From: Succinivibrionaceae bacterium
Lineage (GTDB): Bacteria > Pseudomonadota > Gammaproteobacteria > Enterobacterales > Succinivibrionaceae
DNA length: 64,000 nt
Direction: 5' to 3'
Assembly: GCA_016284235.1 (NCBI GenBank)
Contig: JAEEOK010000018.1
Span: 1 to 64,000 of the forward strand
Shown: positions 24,732 to 35,131 of the stretch, in pieces
How positions within the stretch are numbered: position 1 is the first letter of the stretch
Layout of the letters: each line of letters begins with the position of its first letter
Translations under genes and position numbers: made by a program
The notes under the pieces: generated by a model
Told to the model about the DNA's origin: nothing
Seen by the model: the letters and a program-made list of their open reading frames with translations, nothing else
Databases searched by the model: none

Positions 24732-26786
24732 ATGGAGACCAGCACAGACATCAATTCAAATGAAGACCTGATTTCCAGATTTTTCAACAAAGACAGTCTT
24801 ATAGAAATGGTCTATGAAAAAATTGTCAGCAAAAAGCACTGTGCCATAGGTCTGGATGCCGCGGACAAAAATCATTTTATGAGATATCTCAATGACGAGA
24901 TTGATATAATCTTAAGAAAGATTTCTGACGGAAGCTACAAGTTCACACGCTACCGCATGATGCTAATCCCCAAGGGGCCTAAAAAAAATCCGAGAAGGAT
25001 CTGTGTTCCGACAATTCGCGATCGACTGGTAATAGCAGTAATTTCCCAGATACTGAAAAATAAGTTTGAATCAGCCAGAAGCAGACCGCGTCCTGATCAG
25101 GTGATCAGGCAGATTGTAAAAGAAAAAGGACGTTTCAGCACTTATATAAAGCTGGATCTTTCAACTTTCTATGCATCAATAAATCATAAACTTCTGCTGG
25201 ACAAGCTGAAAGTTATCGGGAACCCGACAGTTTTAAAGCTTATAGAAAGAGTAATCACGACCCCTGCCTATGATCCTGAAACTGATACCGAGTCAAAGAT
25301 TGAAACCGAAGCCAAACCGGGATCCCCTTCCGAACCGGTCGGCGTTCCCGAAGGTCTTTCCTGTTCTGGACTTCTTGCAGATATTTTTCTGGAAGATATA
25401 GACTGCAGATACGGAAAGCGTGAAGATATACGCTACTACAGATTTGTCGACGACATACTCATACTCTGCGATAAAGAAGAAGATGAAACCGAACAGCTGA
25501 AAAAACAGATCATAAGCGATCTGACAGCCAAAAAACTGATCATCAACCAGGAAAAAACCAAAACTTCGCAGCTTATCGACGGATTGAGTTATCTGGGCTA
25601 CACATTCTCCGGTGACTTCATCAGCGTGAGGAAGGAATCAATCCGCAAGCATGAGAAAGCCATTGAAGATATGGTTAAAAAATACGTCAAAAAAATCACC
25701 AACACCGACACTCTCTACAAAGCTGTCTACAGCAAGTACGAACTAGACAACAAGATATCCATGCTCTGTACAGGAGCAAATGTGGAAGATACATTCATGG
25801 GATGGATGTCATACTACCGTTACATAACAAATATGAAACTGCTGTATCATTTCGACTGGCTTATAACCAGCCTGTATAACAGATACAACATTCCCAAATA
25901 CTGCGGTAAAAGGCATGTGAGAGCATACCATGAATTAAACCGCAATATAAAAAATACAACCTATGTTTTCAAATACCGAAATTTAAAAGCCTACAACGAC
26001 TCTAAAAAGGATGAATTTCTGAAAACTGCAAGACAGTCTCTGAAATCAGGATGTGAAAAGTTGTCTGCAGCGGCAAAAACGATACATAAAACGGGCGGAA
26101 CAGGAGGTCTAATAAAATCATCAGATATAAAAGATCTGAAACTGCAAAACGAGTTAAAATTGAATAATAATCAGAAAGCTGTATTAAGCCTGGGACTTTC
26201 AAAATTTGTTTCCGTAAAAAATCATGACGAATATAACCGGATATCGATAAAAGCTGATTCAGATTTTTCGAACATATTAAGTACCTTTAAAAAGAAGAAC
26301 TGGCTGGAATTCAGTCAGAAGGAGATAGATATCCTGCTGAGCGGAATAACTCCAAAGACGGAAGCAGAAGAAAAATCGAATAAAAACAAGGACGACGCTG
26401 AAGAAAAATATGTCAGCAGGCATGATGAATCACTTCAGGACAGTACTGCAGAAACAGATGAAATGAATCAGAATGTAGAAATCACTGCAGCTGTAAATGA
26501 TACTGATGAAAATAACGAGAAACAGGGAGAAACCGATCAGCGTCAGGAAGAAAAAGATTTTGAAAAGCCGGACAATGAACAGCTGAAATCACAGCTGGCG
26601 AAGTATGCGCAGATAATAGAGAGAATCAGCAGGGAGAAAAACATACTGATTGATGATTATGCATTTTTATCAGGCATAGACAAAAACGGAGATATGACAC
26701 CTGAAGAAATTATCGATGCAATTATCGGAGAATTTCTGACAGATCCGATTATTGAAGAAGATCTCAAAACATTTGATTATGAATAA
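24732..26786 (+). CDS. Reverse transcriptase (RVT_1), UG/DRT- or group-II-like, with long charged C-terminal extension
   Basis: Motif A YIKLDLSTFYASINH, motif B GVPEGLSCSGLLADIFL, motif C RYYRFVDDILIL, motif D LIINQEKTKT...LSYLGYTF, thumb-like GWMSYYRYITNMKLLYHFDWLI. Confidence 0.93.
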   Translation: METSTDINSNEDLISRFFNKDSLIEMVYEKIVSKKHCAIGLDAADKNHFMRYLNDEIDIILRKISDGSYKFTRYRMMLIPKGPKKNPRRICVPTIRDRLVIAVISQILKNKFESARSRPRPDQVIRQIVKEKGRFSTYIKLDLSTFYASINHKLLLDKLKVIGNPTVLKLIERVITTPAYDPETDTESKIETEAKPGSPSEPVGVPEGLSCSGLLADIFLEDIDCRYGKREDIRYYRFVDDILILCDKEEDETEQLKKQIISDLTAKKLIINQEKTKTSQLIDGLSYLGYTFSGDFISVRKESIRKHEKAIEDMVKKYVKKITNTDTLYKAVYSKYELDNKISMLCTGANVEDTFMGWMSYYRYITNMKLLYHFDWLITSLYNRYNIPKYCGKRHVRAYHELNRNIKNTTYVFKYRNLKAYNDSKKDEFLKTARQSLKSGCEKLSAAAKTIHKTGGTGGLIKSSDIKDLKLQNELKLNNNQKAVLSLGLSKFVSVKNHDEYNRISIKADSDFSNILSTFKKKNWLEFSQKEIDILLSGITPKTEAEEKSNKNKDDAEEKYVSRHDESLQDSTAETDEMNQNVEITAAVNDTDENNEKQGETDQRQEEKDFEKPDNEQLKSQLAKYAQIIERISREKNILIDDYAFLSGIDKNGDMTPEEIIDAIIGEFLTDPIIEEDLKTFDYE

Positions 26787-26839
26787 AAAAACAATCAGGT
26801 AATTACATTCCGCTTTTGGAAATGTCTTAAGACATATTT

Positions 26840-26880
26840 AAAAACGCCTTCACCGCTCATACAGCTGTGAAGGCGTTTTT
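26840..26880. terminator. Bidirectional terminator between RT and the chemotaxis operon
   Basis: AAAAACGCCTTCAC...GTGAAGGCGTTTTT. Confidence 0.85.
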
Positions 26881-26917
26881 AATGATGATCAAAAGAGTTT
26901 ATCAGACAGAGAAAAAA

Positions 26918-27391
26918 TCAGAGTTTGAGACCGCCTCCGTGAATCGATATCAAAAGCTTCGCCTCAGCCTCCGGAATTTCGCATTCATCCATGATCTCCT
27001 GAATAGAAGCACCTGACTTAACCATTTTCACAGCCCGGTTGTACATCTTCCCTTCCGGATCCTGGTACTGAACTTCATCATACTTCTGTTCCAGTTCTGA
27101 AACCTTGGATTCAAGATATTCACATCTGGACTGCAGATCTCCGATAAGCTGCTGAAATGTGCTCTGGGCAGTGCCGGCATCGGTTACAGCCTTACTGATA
27201 TAATCCCAGCGTCTTGCCTCACCCTTGAACTTACTGAGAATATCGGCAACTCCGTTCATATTGTCAGCAAGTTCCGAGTACGCCTGCTTCATGCTGCGTA
27301 TATAAAAATTCTGGTACAGCACCCAAACAAATAGGATCACCACTAATGTGGCGACCCCTATAAGTACATAAACGTAAATATCTGTATTCAT
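26918..27391 (-). CDS. DUF2802-type chemotaxis-associated protein
   Basis: N-terminal TM, coiled coil, C-terminal MVKSGASIQEIMDECEIPEAEAKLLISIH; adjacent to cheW as in Vibrio/Shewanella. Confidence 0.75.
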   Translation of the reverse strand: MNTDIYVYVLIGVATLVVILFVWVLYQNFYIRSMKQAYSELADNMNGVADILSKFKGEARRWDYISKAVTDAGTAQSTFQQLIGDLQSRCEYLESKVSELEQKYDEVQYQDPEGKMYNRAVKMVKSGASIQEIMDECEIPEAEAKLLISIHGGGLKL

Positions 27392-27885
27392 TACTGCTGC
27401 AGCTGACCGATCTCAGACCATTCCTCGTCCGAAAGCAATTTATTGAGATCCACGAGTATAAGAAGATCCTGATTACGATTACATACGCCCTGGATAAACT
27501 TGGCGCTTTCATCAGTTCCTACGCTAGGAGCCACGTCAATTTCGGAAGATTTCAGATAAACAACCTCGGCAACACTGTCCACAAGTATACCGATTACCTG
27601 AGTCTCTGCTTCTATGATCACAATACGGGAATTGTCAGTAATCTCAGCCGAAGGTAGACCGAAACGAAGTCTTGTATCAATTATGGTTACAACATTTCCG
27701 CGAAGATTGATAATTCCAAGTACATAATCAGGAGAACCAGGAACAGGTGCTATGTCGGTATAGCGAAGAACCTCGCGAACCTGCTTTACATTGACTCCAT
27801 ACGTTTCACTGTCAAGCTGAAAGGTAACCCACTGAAAAACATCATTATCACTTACTGATCCGGCTATATTCTGACTTCCGCTCAC
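27391..27885 (-). CDS. cheW: Chemotaxis coupling protein CheW
   Basis: FQLDSETYGVNVKQVREVLRYTDIAPVPGSPDYVLGIINLRGNVVTIIDTR. Confidence 0.95.
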   Translation of the reverse strand: MSGSQNIAGSVSDNDVFQWVTFQLDSETYGVNVKQVREVLRYTDIAPVPGSPDYVLGIINLRGNVVTIIDTRLRFGLPSAEITDNSRIVIIEAETQVIGILVDSVAEVVYLKSSEIDVAPSVGTDESAKFIQGVCNRNQDLLILVDLNKLLSDEEWSEIGQLQQ

Positions 27886-28087
27886 AACCCGTCTCCTTAA
27901 AAAACAATCTGTAAAAGCGAGTCAACTGACTCACTCTCATATCATATATTAAAACCGTCAAAAAGTTGAAAACGGCAAATGATTTTTGTGATCTCTCATA
28001 ACCATATAATCAACCGGCAGTTTTTTAAATCTCAGCAGCACAATGACGACTCATATACAGCAGAACAATCAGAAAAACTGCGTGAAA

Positions 28088-28954
28088 TCAGGATTTATCA
28101 CCTTCGATATTAATTCCCTGATTAAACAGTTTTATCAGTTCATTGACATGAATAAGTGCACACATCTTCTCCTTGACAAGACCTGAAAGCCACGGACGTT
28201 TTCCTGCAGTGGAGCGCCACTGGATCTGAGATTTACAAAGAGACTCGGTACCGATAAGTTCATTGCAGGTTATCGCCCACCTGCTGTTTTCCATCTCAAT
28301 CACGTAGTTGAAATTCTTTTCATAATCCTCAACATTAGGCATCGCCCACTTTACGAAATCGACCACCTTGTACTTTTCATCTCTGAAATTCATCATTCCC
28401 ATAAACCATTCAGGTTTACCGAAAATCGAGGTGACCTTATCCATGTTGGCAATGTTTCCAAGATTGATAAGAGGTACGGCAAATGTAACACCGTGCACAA
28501 TAAAAAACAAAGCCTGAAACTCCTCAGGAACGTCAATATTCCGCCATACGCCGTCATCCGGTTTGACTTCCTGAATTATCTGCTCCTGTACAGCAGTATC
28601 AGTTTTAAGCTCATCGGCAGTCGTCTGGACAGCGGCTGTTTCAGTCTTGACATCGGTCTGGACAGAAACCTGTACCTTGTTTTCCGTTGCTGTCTGCACA
28701 ACAGGTTCCGCCGTTTTTACAACCGTTACCGGCTCCGGTGTAACCTGCTCAATCAGCCTTGCAACACGGGAAAGCTCTGACTGCTCCTTCTCAAGAACAG
28801 GTCTGGCCTCGGTGTGAGCAGTCTCCCTGGCTGTCTTTACAGCAGGATCCTGCAGACCGCCGGAACCGCCCTGCCCGCTTTTGCCGGATCCGACAGGCGT
28901 AAGCATGGATCTGAAATAATCAGCCATGGCATCAAATTGATTTTTCCCTGTCAT
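28088..28954 (-). CDS. CheW-like ParP-type polar chemotaxis array protein
   Basis: Disordered N-terminus plus CheW-like C-terminal domain; overlaps the ParA-like gene. Confidence 0.72.
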   Translation of the reverse strand: MTGKNQFDAMADYFRSMLTPVGSGKSGQGGSGGLQDPAVKTARETAHTEARPVLEKEQSELSRVARLIEQVTPEPVTVVKTAEPVVQTATENKVQVSVQTDVKTETAAVQTTADELKTDTAVQEQIIQEVKPDDGVWRNIDVPEEFQALFFIVHGVTFAVPLINLGNIANMDKVTSIFGKPEWFMGMMNFRDEKYKVVDFVKWAMPNVEDYEKNFNYVIEMENSRWAITCNELIGTESLCKSQIQWRSTAGKRPWLSGLVKEKMCALIHVNELIKLFNQGINIEGDKS

Positions 28955-29730
28955 TGCTGGATGCCCTCTGATTCAAGAAGATAATCTAAAAGAAATTTAT
29001 ATGCTCTGCTGCCGCGTGATTCCGGTATGAGAAGTGCCGGAGGAATATGCTGAGAACTGGAATCTCTGAATTTGGTATCAATAGGAATGTAATATTTCCA
29101 TACCTTATCACCGTACTGCTGACGGATTGTCTGAAGACTCAGAACAGAAGCATTTGTTCTTTTATCATACATTGTAGGTACGATAACATAATTAAACGGC
29201 TCCTCAACAGTACTGTGAAGAATTTCAAAGGTTTTCATCATCCTCTCGAGACCCTTAAGCGCAAGAAATTCAGTCTGGGTCGGCACAACAATTCTTGAAC
29301 TTGCAGCTAGAGCATTAACCATAAGCACGCCGAGAACCGGAGGACAGTCAATAAGAACGGCGTCAAAATCATCTTTCAGCCGGTTCAGAGCCCCTCCAAG
29401 TATATGCCCTACGCCCTCACGGTTTCCAAGATTTCGATCAAGCGTGGAAAGAGCAATAGAACCCGGAATAATTTCAATATTCTCATATTTTGTACTTAAA
29501 ACAGCGCCGAGAAGTTCCTCCCGGGACATCTCAGAATTCAGAAAGACGTCAAAAAGAGTGTGCTCCTGAGCATCAGAATCGTAATCAAAATAATTGGTAA
29601 GAGAGGCATGAGGATCTGTATCTATCAGCAGAACCTTCATTCCCATAAGACTCATCCACCCAGCCAATCCGACACAGGTAGTAGTCTTACCCACACCTCC
29701 CTTCTGATTGGCAACTGTCCACACAAACAT
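28951..29730 (-). CDS. ParA/Soj-like ATPase (ParC of polar chemotaxis loci)
   Basis: NQKGGVGKTTTCVGLAGWM deviant Walker A; located between motD and parP. Confidence 0.88.
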   Translation of the reverse strand: MFVWTVANQKGGVGKTTTCVGLAGWMSLMGMKVLLIDTDPHASLTNYFDYDSDAQEHTLFDVFLNSEMSREELLGAVLSTKYENIEIIPGSIALSTLDRNLGNREGVGHILGGALNRLKDDFDAVLIDCPPVLGVLMVNALAASSRIVVPTQTEFLALKGLERMMKTFEILHSTVEEPFNYVIVPTMYDKRTNASVLSLQTIRQQYGDKVWKYYIPIDTKFRDSSSQHIPPALLIPESRGSRAYKFLLDYLLESEGIQQ

Positions 29731-30804
29731 TTAGCGCTCCCTTTTCTTAAGCTGCATTCTACCGTCAGGAAGTCTGATAATTTCAAAATCATCCGGACTG
29801 ACCTCCTGCTGCTGTGAATTTTCTTCTCCTGACTGCCCCATGTCAACATCTGAAATAACAGGAAGCTTGCGTGGAGTAAATGCATATTTCGATACAGCAA
29901 CAACAACCTTGCGGTTCTGCTCTCTGCCTCGTCTCGTTGCATTTGAGGCAAAAGGCGAATATTTGCCATAGGCCTCAATCGCCATTCTTCTTGGATCGAT
30001 TTCCTTCTGTTCAAAATAATTAAGCACTGAAATCGCCCTGGCTGCAGAAAGTTCCCAGTTCGAATGATAGAGTTCATCAGATATGTTGCGATCATCTGTA
30101 TAACCGCGGATATGAACGTAGTTGTTAACAGTACCGAGAACCGATGCTATCCGATCCAGCACAGGTTTGAGACGATTGAGAATAGTGGCGCTGCCCTGAG
30201 GAAATAGCAAGGCGGAATCCATATCTATAGTAAGCCACGATTCATGACGCGTAATTGTTATAATCTTTTCCTGGATCAACTCCTGCAGTCCCTGTTCAAT
30301 TTCCTGCTGAATAGAATCCAGAGGAGCTCCGGTAACAGCCTCGCTCAGATCCTGAGCAAGAATCTCCGACTCACTTCTCGATTCAGCCGAAAGACCGTTG
30401 GCTGAATTCTGACTTTCATTATCTCCGCTTGACGAATCAGGACTGTTGGTATTATTAAAATTGGTGCTGGCGCCGAAATCAAGAACTCCGCCGCCGCCCT
30501 CGACAGGCGCGGATACAATCGGAACCTCTTTTGTCGGAGACGAGCTCAGATTGGCGCTTGAATTAGAACCGTCAACACCCATATTTCCAACCAGAACGGA
30601 TGAACCAGGTCTGGCTGTCACAAAACCCATCTCGGAAAAACTCTGAATCAGACCCTGTATTACACTTTTTACCTCTGTCTGATTGGACATTGCAAATCCG
30701 TACAGGATAACAAAAAGCGCAAACAGAAGAGTGAGAAGATCGGCATACGAAACCATCCATCTTTCATGGTTTTCATGTTCCGGAATTTTAGGTTTCTTTG
30801 CCAT
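29731..30804 (-). CDS. Flagellar stator MotB/MotD family
   Basis: HERWMVSYADLLTLLFALFVILYGF plus OmpA-like domain (IRGYTDDRNI...). Confidence 0.92.
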   Translation of the reverse strand: MAKKPKIPEHENHERWMVSYADLLTLLFALFVILYGFAMSNQTEVKSVIQGLIQSFSEMGFVTARPGSSVLVGNMGVDGSNSSANLSSSPTKEVPIVSAPVEGGGGVLDFGASTNFNNTNSPDSSSGDNESQNSANGLSAESRSESEILAQDLSEAVTGAPLDSIQQEIEQGLQELIQEKIITITRHESWLTIDMDSALLFPQGSATILNRLKPVLDRIASVLGTVNNYVHIRGYTDDRNISDELYHSNWELSAARAISVLNYFEQKEIDPRRMAIEAYGKYSPFASNATRRGREQNRKVVVAVSKYAFTPRKLPVISDVDMGQSGEENSQQQEVSPDDFEIIRLPDGRMQLKKRER

Positions 30805-30807
30805 GAG

Positions 30808-31560
30808 TTATTCTTTACCCTTTACACCCTCAGGAAGATATGCTCCTATACGGCGTCTAAGCTGCAATTGATTTTCACCGGATGCGATGGAAACAAGACC
30901 CTCAATTGTCATAGTATCAAATTTAATCAACTCATGGTTACACGCCTTGTAGCGATTTCCAAGAGGAAGAAAAAGAGTGTTGGCCGACATAACACCATAA
31001 ATAGTTGCAATAAAAGCAACACCGATGGCAGGACCAAGCAGTTCAGGCTGATCCAGAAGACCCATCGCATGAATAAGACCGAGTACGGCGCCGACAATAC
31101 CCATACACGGCGCATAACCGCCGGCAGCTTCGAAAACCTTTGCTCTCTGCTCTAACTCATATTCTTTCATCTCAACTTCTTTTTCCAGAAGTTCAACCAG
31201 CTGCTCCTTGTCCACACCGTCAACGATCATCTGAATACCGATTTTTGTAAACTCGTCACCTATACCCGGAATCTGATTCTCAAGAGCCAGCAGTCCCTGC
31301 TGTCTTGCCGTTTGAGCCATACCTTCAAGAAGCTCAACCTGTGAAAAATAATCAGGCTTGGGAGGGGCGACCATCCACTTGAGTTCCTTAACAGCTCCGA
31401 CAAGCACCCCTATAGGAAACTGCACAAACATCGCACCCAGGGTGGCACCGCAAATAATGAAAAAGGCTGGAATATCAATAAGAGCAAGAGGATTACCGCC
31501 CTCAATAATATTGGCGGTAATAACAGCGACAACAGCAATCAGAAAACCAAGTAAACTCAT
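30808..31560 (-). CDS. Flagellar stator MotA/MotC family
   Basis: MotA_ExbB topology; PIGVLVGAVKELKWM; paired with MotB-like gene. Confidence 0.92.
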   Translation of the reverse strand: MSLLGFLIAVVAVITANIIEGGNPLALIDIPAFFIICGATLGAMFVQFPIGVLVGAVKELKWMVAPPKPDYFSQVELLEGMAQTARQQGLLALENQIPGIGDEFTKIGIQMIVDGVDKEQLVELLEKEVEMKEYELEQRAKVFEAAGGYAPCMGIVGAVLGLIHAMGLLDQPELLGPAIGVAFIATIYGVMSANTLFLPLGNRYKACNHELIKFDTMTIEGLVSIASGENQLQLRRRIGAYLPEGVKGKE

Positions 31561-31569
31561 TTCCTAAAC

Positions 31570-32928
31570 CTATGTATTCATTACTTCACGTCGAATGCAG
31601 CCGGCAAATTCACGAATAGGAACAACGTAGTTCACTATACCGGCGTTTACAACAGCCTGCGGCATGCCGTATATAACACACGTCTCCTCATTCTGAGCCC
31701 ATATGGAGGCGCCGCTGGCCTTCAATTTTCTGCAGCCCTCTTTTCCATCTGCACCCATTCCTGTAAGGATTAATGCAAGAACACTGCCACCATACGACTT
31801 ATTTATAGATTCAAAGGAAATATCAACGCACGGCTTGTAACACATAGTCGGTTCAGATTCACGAATTCTGATCACCTTCTGAAATCCGCGGTTTTCCACA
31901 TAAAGCTGCATTCCTCCGGGTGCCAAATAAGCGGTGCCTGGCTTGAGAACATCTCCGTTTTTAGCCTCGCACACGGAGATTTTGCAGATTTTATCAAGTC
32001 TGGCTGCGAAAGATGCAGTAAATGTCGACGGCATATGCTGAATGATAACTATCGGCAGAGGAAAATTCTCGGGAAGATTTGTCAGAACCTCCTGTAGCGC
32101 CACAGGTCCGCCGGTGGATGAACCGATGGCAAGAAGACTGTACTTCTTTCCGGAGGCTCTATAGGAAACAGCGCTGATCTCGGGAACACTGCACGGCTTT
32201 TTGGCCGGCTGGGAAAAGATTCCGGCTGCCGGTACGGTCTGGGAGGAATTATGTCCGAACCTGGATGCCACAGTTCCGCGATCAGGAAGAACAGATGATG
32301 TCCTGCCGGTTAAATTTGAATTTCGATCCAGAGGTCTTGATGAAAAGACGGAACCTCCCGGGGAAGAAACGGTGTCGGAGGATTTTCTGAACGAACCTGC
32401 CGCATTTCTGGATGACTGCGCAAACGACAGAGCTGTCTTTGCTGTCGCAGAAGAATCAGTACCTGCTGAAGTGGAGGCAGAAAATGAAGAAACCCCGTAT
32501 CTTGCCCTTGCTATGCGTGAGGCCTGGAATTTCTGTCTTGATATATTTTTTATCTTAGCCCGGATAAGCTCGATTGCTTCATCACGGTTGCGGGCGATAT
32601 CATCAAAATTTTTTGTAATGAAGTCGAGAGCACCGGCATCTAAAGCATTAAAAGTGGCAGTCGCCCCCTCCTCAGTAAGAGAAGAGAACATAATAATTGG
32701 CGTCGGATTAGTGGACATAATGCTCTTAACGGCATCGATGCCGTTCATAATCGGCATTTCCACATCCATGGTTACGACATCAGGCTTGAGTTCCGATACC
32801 TTATCAACAGCCTCCTTTCCGTTAGTTGCAAAACCGGCAACCTCCATCGTGGAGTCTTTTGAAACTATTTCACTGATTCGTCTACGAAAAAAACTTGAAT
32901 CATCGACAATCAGAACACGTATCGGCAT
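31570..32928 (-). CDS. cheB: Chemotaxis protein-glutamate methylesterase CheB
   Basis: Receiver domain plus GSSTGGPVALQEVL, QHMPSTFTASFAARLD, GMGADGKEG. Confidence 0.96.
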   Translation of the reverse strand: MPIRVLIVDDSSFFRRRISEIVSKDSTMEVAGFATNGKEAVDKVSELKPDVVTMDVEMPIMNGIDAVKSIMSTNPTPIIMFSSLTEEGATATFNALDAGALDFITKNFDDIARNRDEAIELIRAKIKNISRQKFQASRIARARYGVSSFSASTSAGTDSSATAKTALSFAQSSRNAAGSFRKSSDTVSSPGGSVFSSRPLDRNSNLTGRTSSVLPDRGTVASRFGHNSSQTVPAAGIFSQPAKKPCSVPEISAVSYRASGKKYSLLAIGSSTGGPVALQEVLTNLPENFPLPIVIIQHMPSTFTASFAARLDKICKISVCEAKNGDVLKPGTAYLAPGGMQLYVENRGFQKVIRIRESEPTMCYKPCVDISFESINKSYGGSVLALILTGMGADGKEGCRKLKASGASIWAQNEETCVIYGMPQAVVNAGIVNYVVPIREFAGCIRREVMNT

Positions 32929-32947
32929 ACCCTAAAAACTCCAATAG

Positions 32948-35131
32948 TTAAATTCTGCCAGGTTCACCGGACAGTCCTGGCATATTCTTGTACTGACGAT
33001 GAGCATACTGTTTAAGCAGATTAGGAACATCAATGATAAGGGCTATTCCGCCATCGGATGTAATTGTAGCACCTGCCATGCCAGGTGTACCCTTCAGAAG
33101 ATTATCAAGAGGTTTGATGACAACCTCCTCCTGACCTATAAGACCATCCACTACAAAACCGACCTGCTGATGACCAACCTGAACAATAACAACGTGTCCT
33201 TTTCTTGGATGAACAATCTTCGACTTGTCACGAATAAGCCAGTCCTGAAGATAGAAGAGCGCTATGGCCTTTTCACGGATTACAATTGTCGCCTGTCCGT
33301 CGACTATATTGATCTGACTCAGATCAGACTGGAATATTTCATTAACCGATGTCAGAGGAAGAGCAAAGGACTGGCCGCCGACCGATACCATGAGCGTAGG
33401 CAGAATCGCAAGGGTCAGAGGCACCTTGATTTCCATGGTGGTACCCACACCAAGCTTGGATGAAATATTAAGAGATCCGTTAAGCTTGGCGATAGAGGTC
33501 TTCACAACATCCATGCCGACACCGCGGCCAGAAATGTCTGTGATGACAGTATTGGTTGAAAATCCCGGGAGGCATACCAGCTGATACGCTTCGGAATCGC
33601 TCATCTTTGACGCGGCTTCAGGAGTAATAAGTCCCTTCTTAATGGCGACCTGCTTGAGCTTTTCAGCATCCATACCCGCACCGTCGTCAATTATACGAAG
33701 CAGAATATGATCACCTTCCTGGGAAGCCTCAAGTCTTATCTGTCCCTTGGCAGGCTTTCCGGCTCTAATACGATCCTCCGGAAGTTCTATACCGTGATCG
33801 CATGAGTTTCTGACAAGATGCACCATAGGATCTGCAAGCGCATCAACCAGATTCTTATCAAGATCGGTTTCCTCACCGACCATCACCAGCTCAATCTCCT
33901 TGTTGAGATTTCTCGCCAGATCACGAACAACGCGAGGGAACCGGCCGAAAACTTTCTTTACCTGCTGCATGCGTGTCTTCATTACGGCACCCTGCAGATC
34001 CGCCGTTACAACGTCAAGATTGGACACGGCTTTTGACAGATCATCGTCATTGCTGCTCGCTCCTATGCTGATAAGACGGTTGCGAACAAGAACAAGTTCA
34101 CCCACCATATTCATGATATTATCAAGAATCTTGGTATCAACTCGAACAGTTGTATCAGCTGCAGGTGATACAGCCGGCTTCGACGGAGCCTTGGAAGTCG
34201 ATGCAGCCGGCTTGGCCGGTGCGGCAGATGCAGGAGACTCAACCTTCGGAACCGGCTTCTTTATAGCCTCATCCTCCGGAGTTCCAGGCGCATGACCCTT
34301 TCCATGAAGCTGATCAAGAAGAGCTTCAAATTCATCTTCGGTGATATTCTCATCCGGATCAATCGGCGCAGCAGCCACAGATGATACCGGGGATGCCGCA
34401 GGCTTCTCTTCCGGCGCTGCCTCAGCAACTTCCGAAGTAGCCTCCACCTTCTGCTCAGGCTGTTCAGAACCTGCGACCCCGTCAAGCATTCTTTCAAACT
34501 CGTCGTCAGTCGGATCACCCGCCGGCTTAAGACTGATATCCTCATCCGTTCCGGGAGCGTGACCTTTTCCATGAAGCTGATCAAGAAGAGCTTCAAACTC
34601 ATCTTCAGTAATATCCTCGTCAGGATCAACCGGTGCCATTGCTATGGGAGCAGGTTTTGAAACTGGTTTCGGAGCCGGAGCCGGCGCAGGCTTAGGAGCG
34701 GGGGCAGGAGCCGCCTTTGGAGGAGGATTTCCGGATGCAAAACTTTTAAGAGCGTTAACAAGTTCCTGAGGAGGCGGATCGAAATCCTCCTTGTTCTGAA
34801 CATGAGAGAACATTTCTGATATGACATCGTGGGATTTAAGCACCACATCCATCAATTCAGGCGAAACAGAAATCTTTCCGTTTCTGAGCGAATCGAAAAC
34901 ATTTTCCGCAGCATGACAGATAGCAACCAGATTAGCCAGATTTATAAAACCTGCTCCGCCCTTTACTGTATGGAATCCGCGGAAAATAGCATTGAGAAGA
35001 TCATGATCCTCCGGTGTTTTTTCGAGCTGCACCAACTGCTCTGACAGAGTTTCTATAATTTCACCGGCTTCAACAATGAAATCCTGTAATATTTCCTCAT
35101 CAACACCTTCGTAAGCCATCTTATGCTCCAA
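32948..35131 (-). CDS. cheA: Chemotaxis histidine kinase CheA
   Basis: Hpt FHTVKGGAGFINL; N box HLVRNSCDHGIELPE; C-terminal CheW-like regulatory domain. Confidence 0.96.
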   Translation of the reverse strand: MEHKMAYEGVDEEILQDFIVEAGEIIETLSEQLVQLEKTPEDHDLLNAIFRGFHTVKGGAGFINLANLVAICHAAENVFDSLRNGKISVSPELMDVVLKSHDVISEMFSHVQNKEDFDPPPQELVNALKSFASGNPPPKAAPAPAPKPAPAPAPKPVSKPAPIAMAPVDPDEDITEDEFEALLDQLHGKGHAPGTDEDISLKPAGDPTDDEFERMLDGVAGSEQPEQKVEATSEVAEAAPEEKPAASPVSSVAAAPIDPDENITEDEFEALLDQLHGKGHAPGTPEDEAIKKPVPKVESPASAAPAKPAASTSKAPSKPAVSPAADTTVRVDTKILDNIMNMVGELVLVRNRLISIGASSNDDDLSKAVSNLDVVTADLQGAVMKTRMQQVKKVFGRFPRVVRDLARNLNKEIELVMVGEETDLDKNLVDALADPMVHLVRNSCDHGIELPEDRIRAGKPAKGQIRLEASQEGDHILLRIIDDGAGMDAEKLKQVAIKKGLITPEAASKMSDSEAYQLVCLPGFSTNTVITDISGRGVGMDVVKTSIAKLNGSLNISSKLGVGTTMEIKVPLTLAILPTLMVSVGGQSFALPLTSVNEIFQSDLSQINIVDGQATIVIREKAIALFYLQDWLIRDKSKIVHPRKGHVVIVQVGHQQVGFVVDGLIGQEEVVIKPLDNLLKGTPGMAGATITSDGGIALIIDVPNLLKQYAHRQYKNMPGLSGEPGRI

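Noticed and set aside
23829-26786. Canonical retron (msr-msd plus RT)
   Set aside because: The inverted repeat is suggestive, but the RT is much longer than retron RTs, has FVDD and a group-II-like thumb, and I do not see the retron VTG/NAxxH-type motifs; kept only as an analogy.
24732-26900. Mobile group II intron
   Set aside because: No domain V/VI-like sequence downstream, no HNH/endonuclease domain, and a plain terminator follows the ORF.
32201-32935. 244-aa plus-strand ORF opposite cheB
   Set aside because: Shadow ORF of a clear cheB; composition typical of antisense reading.
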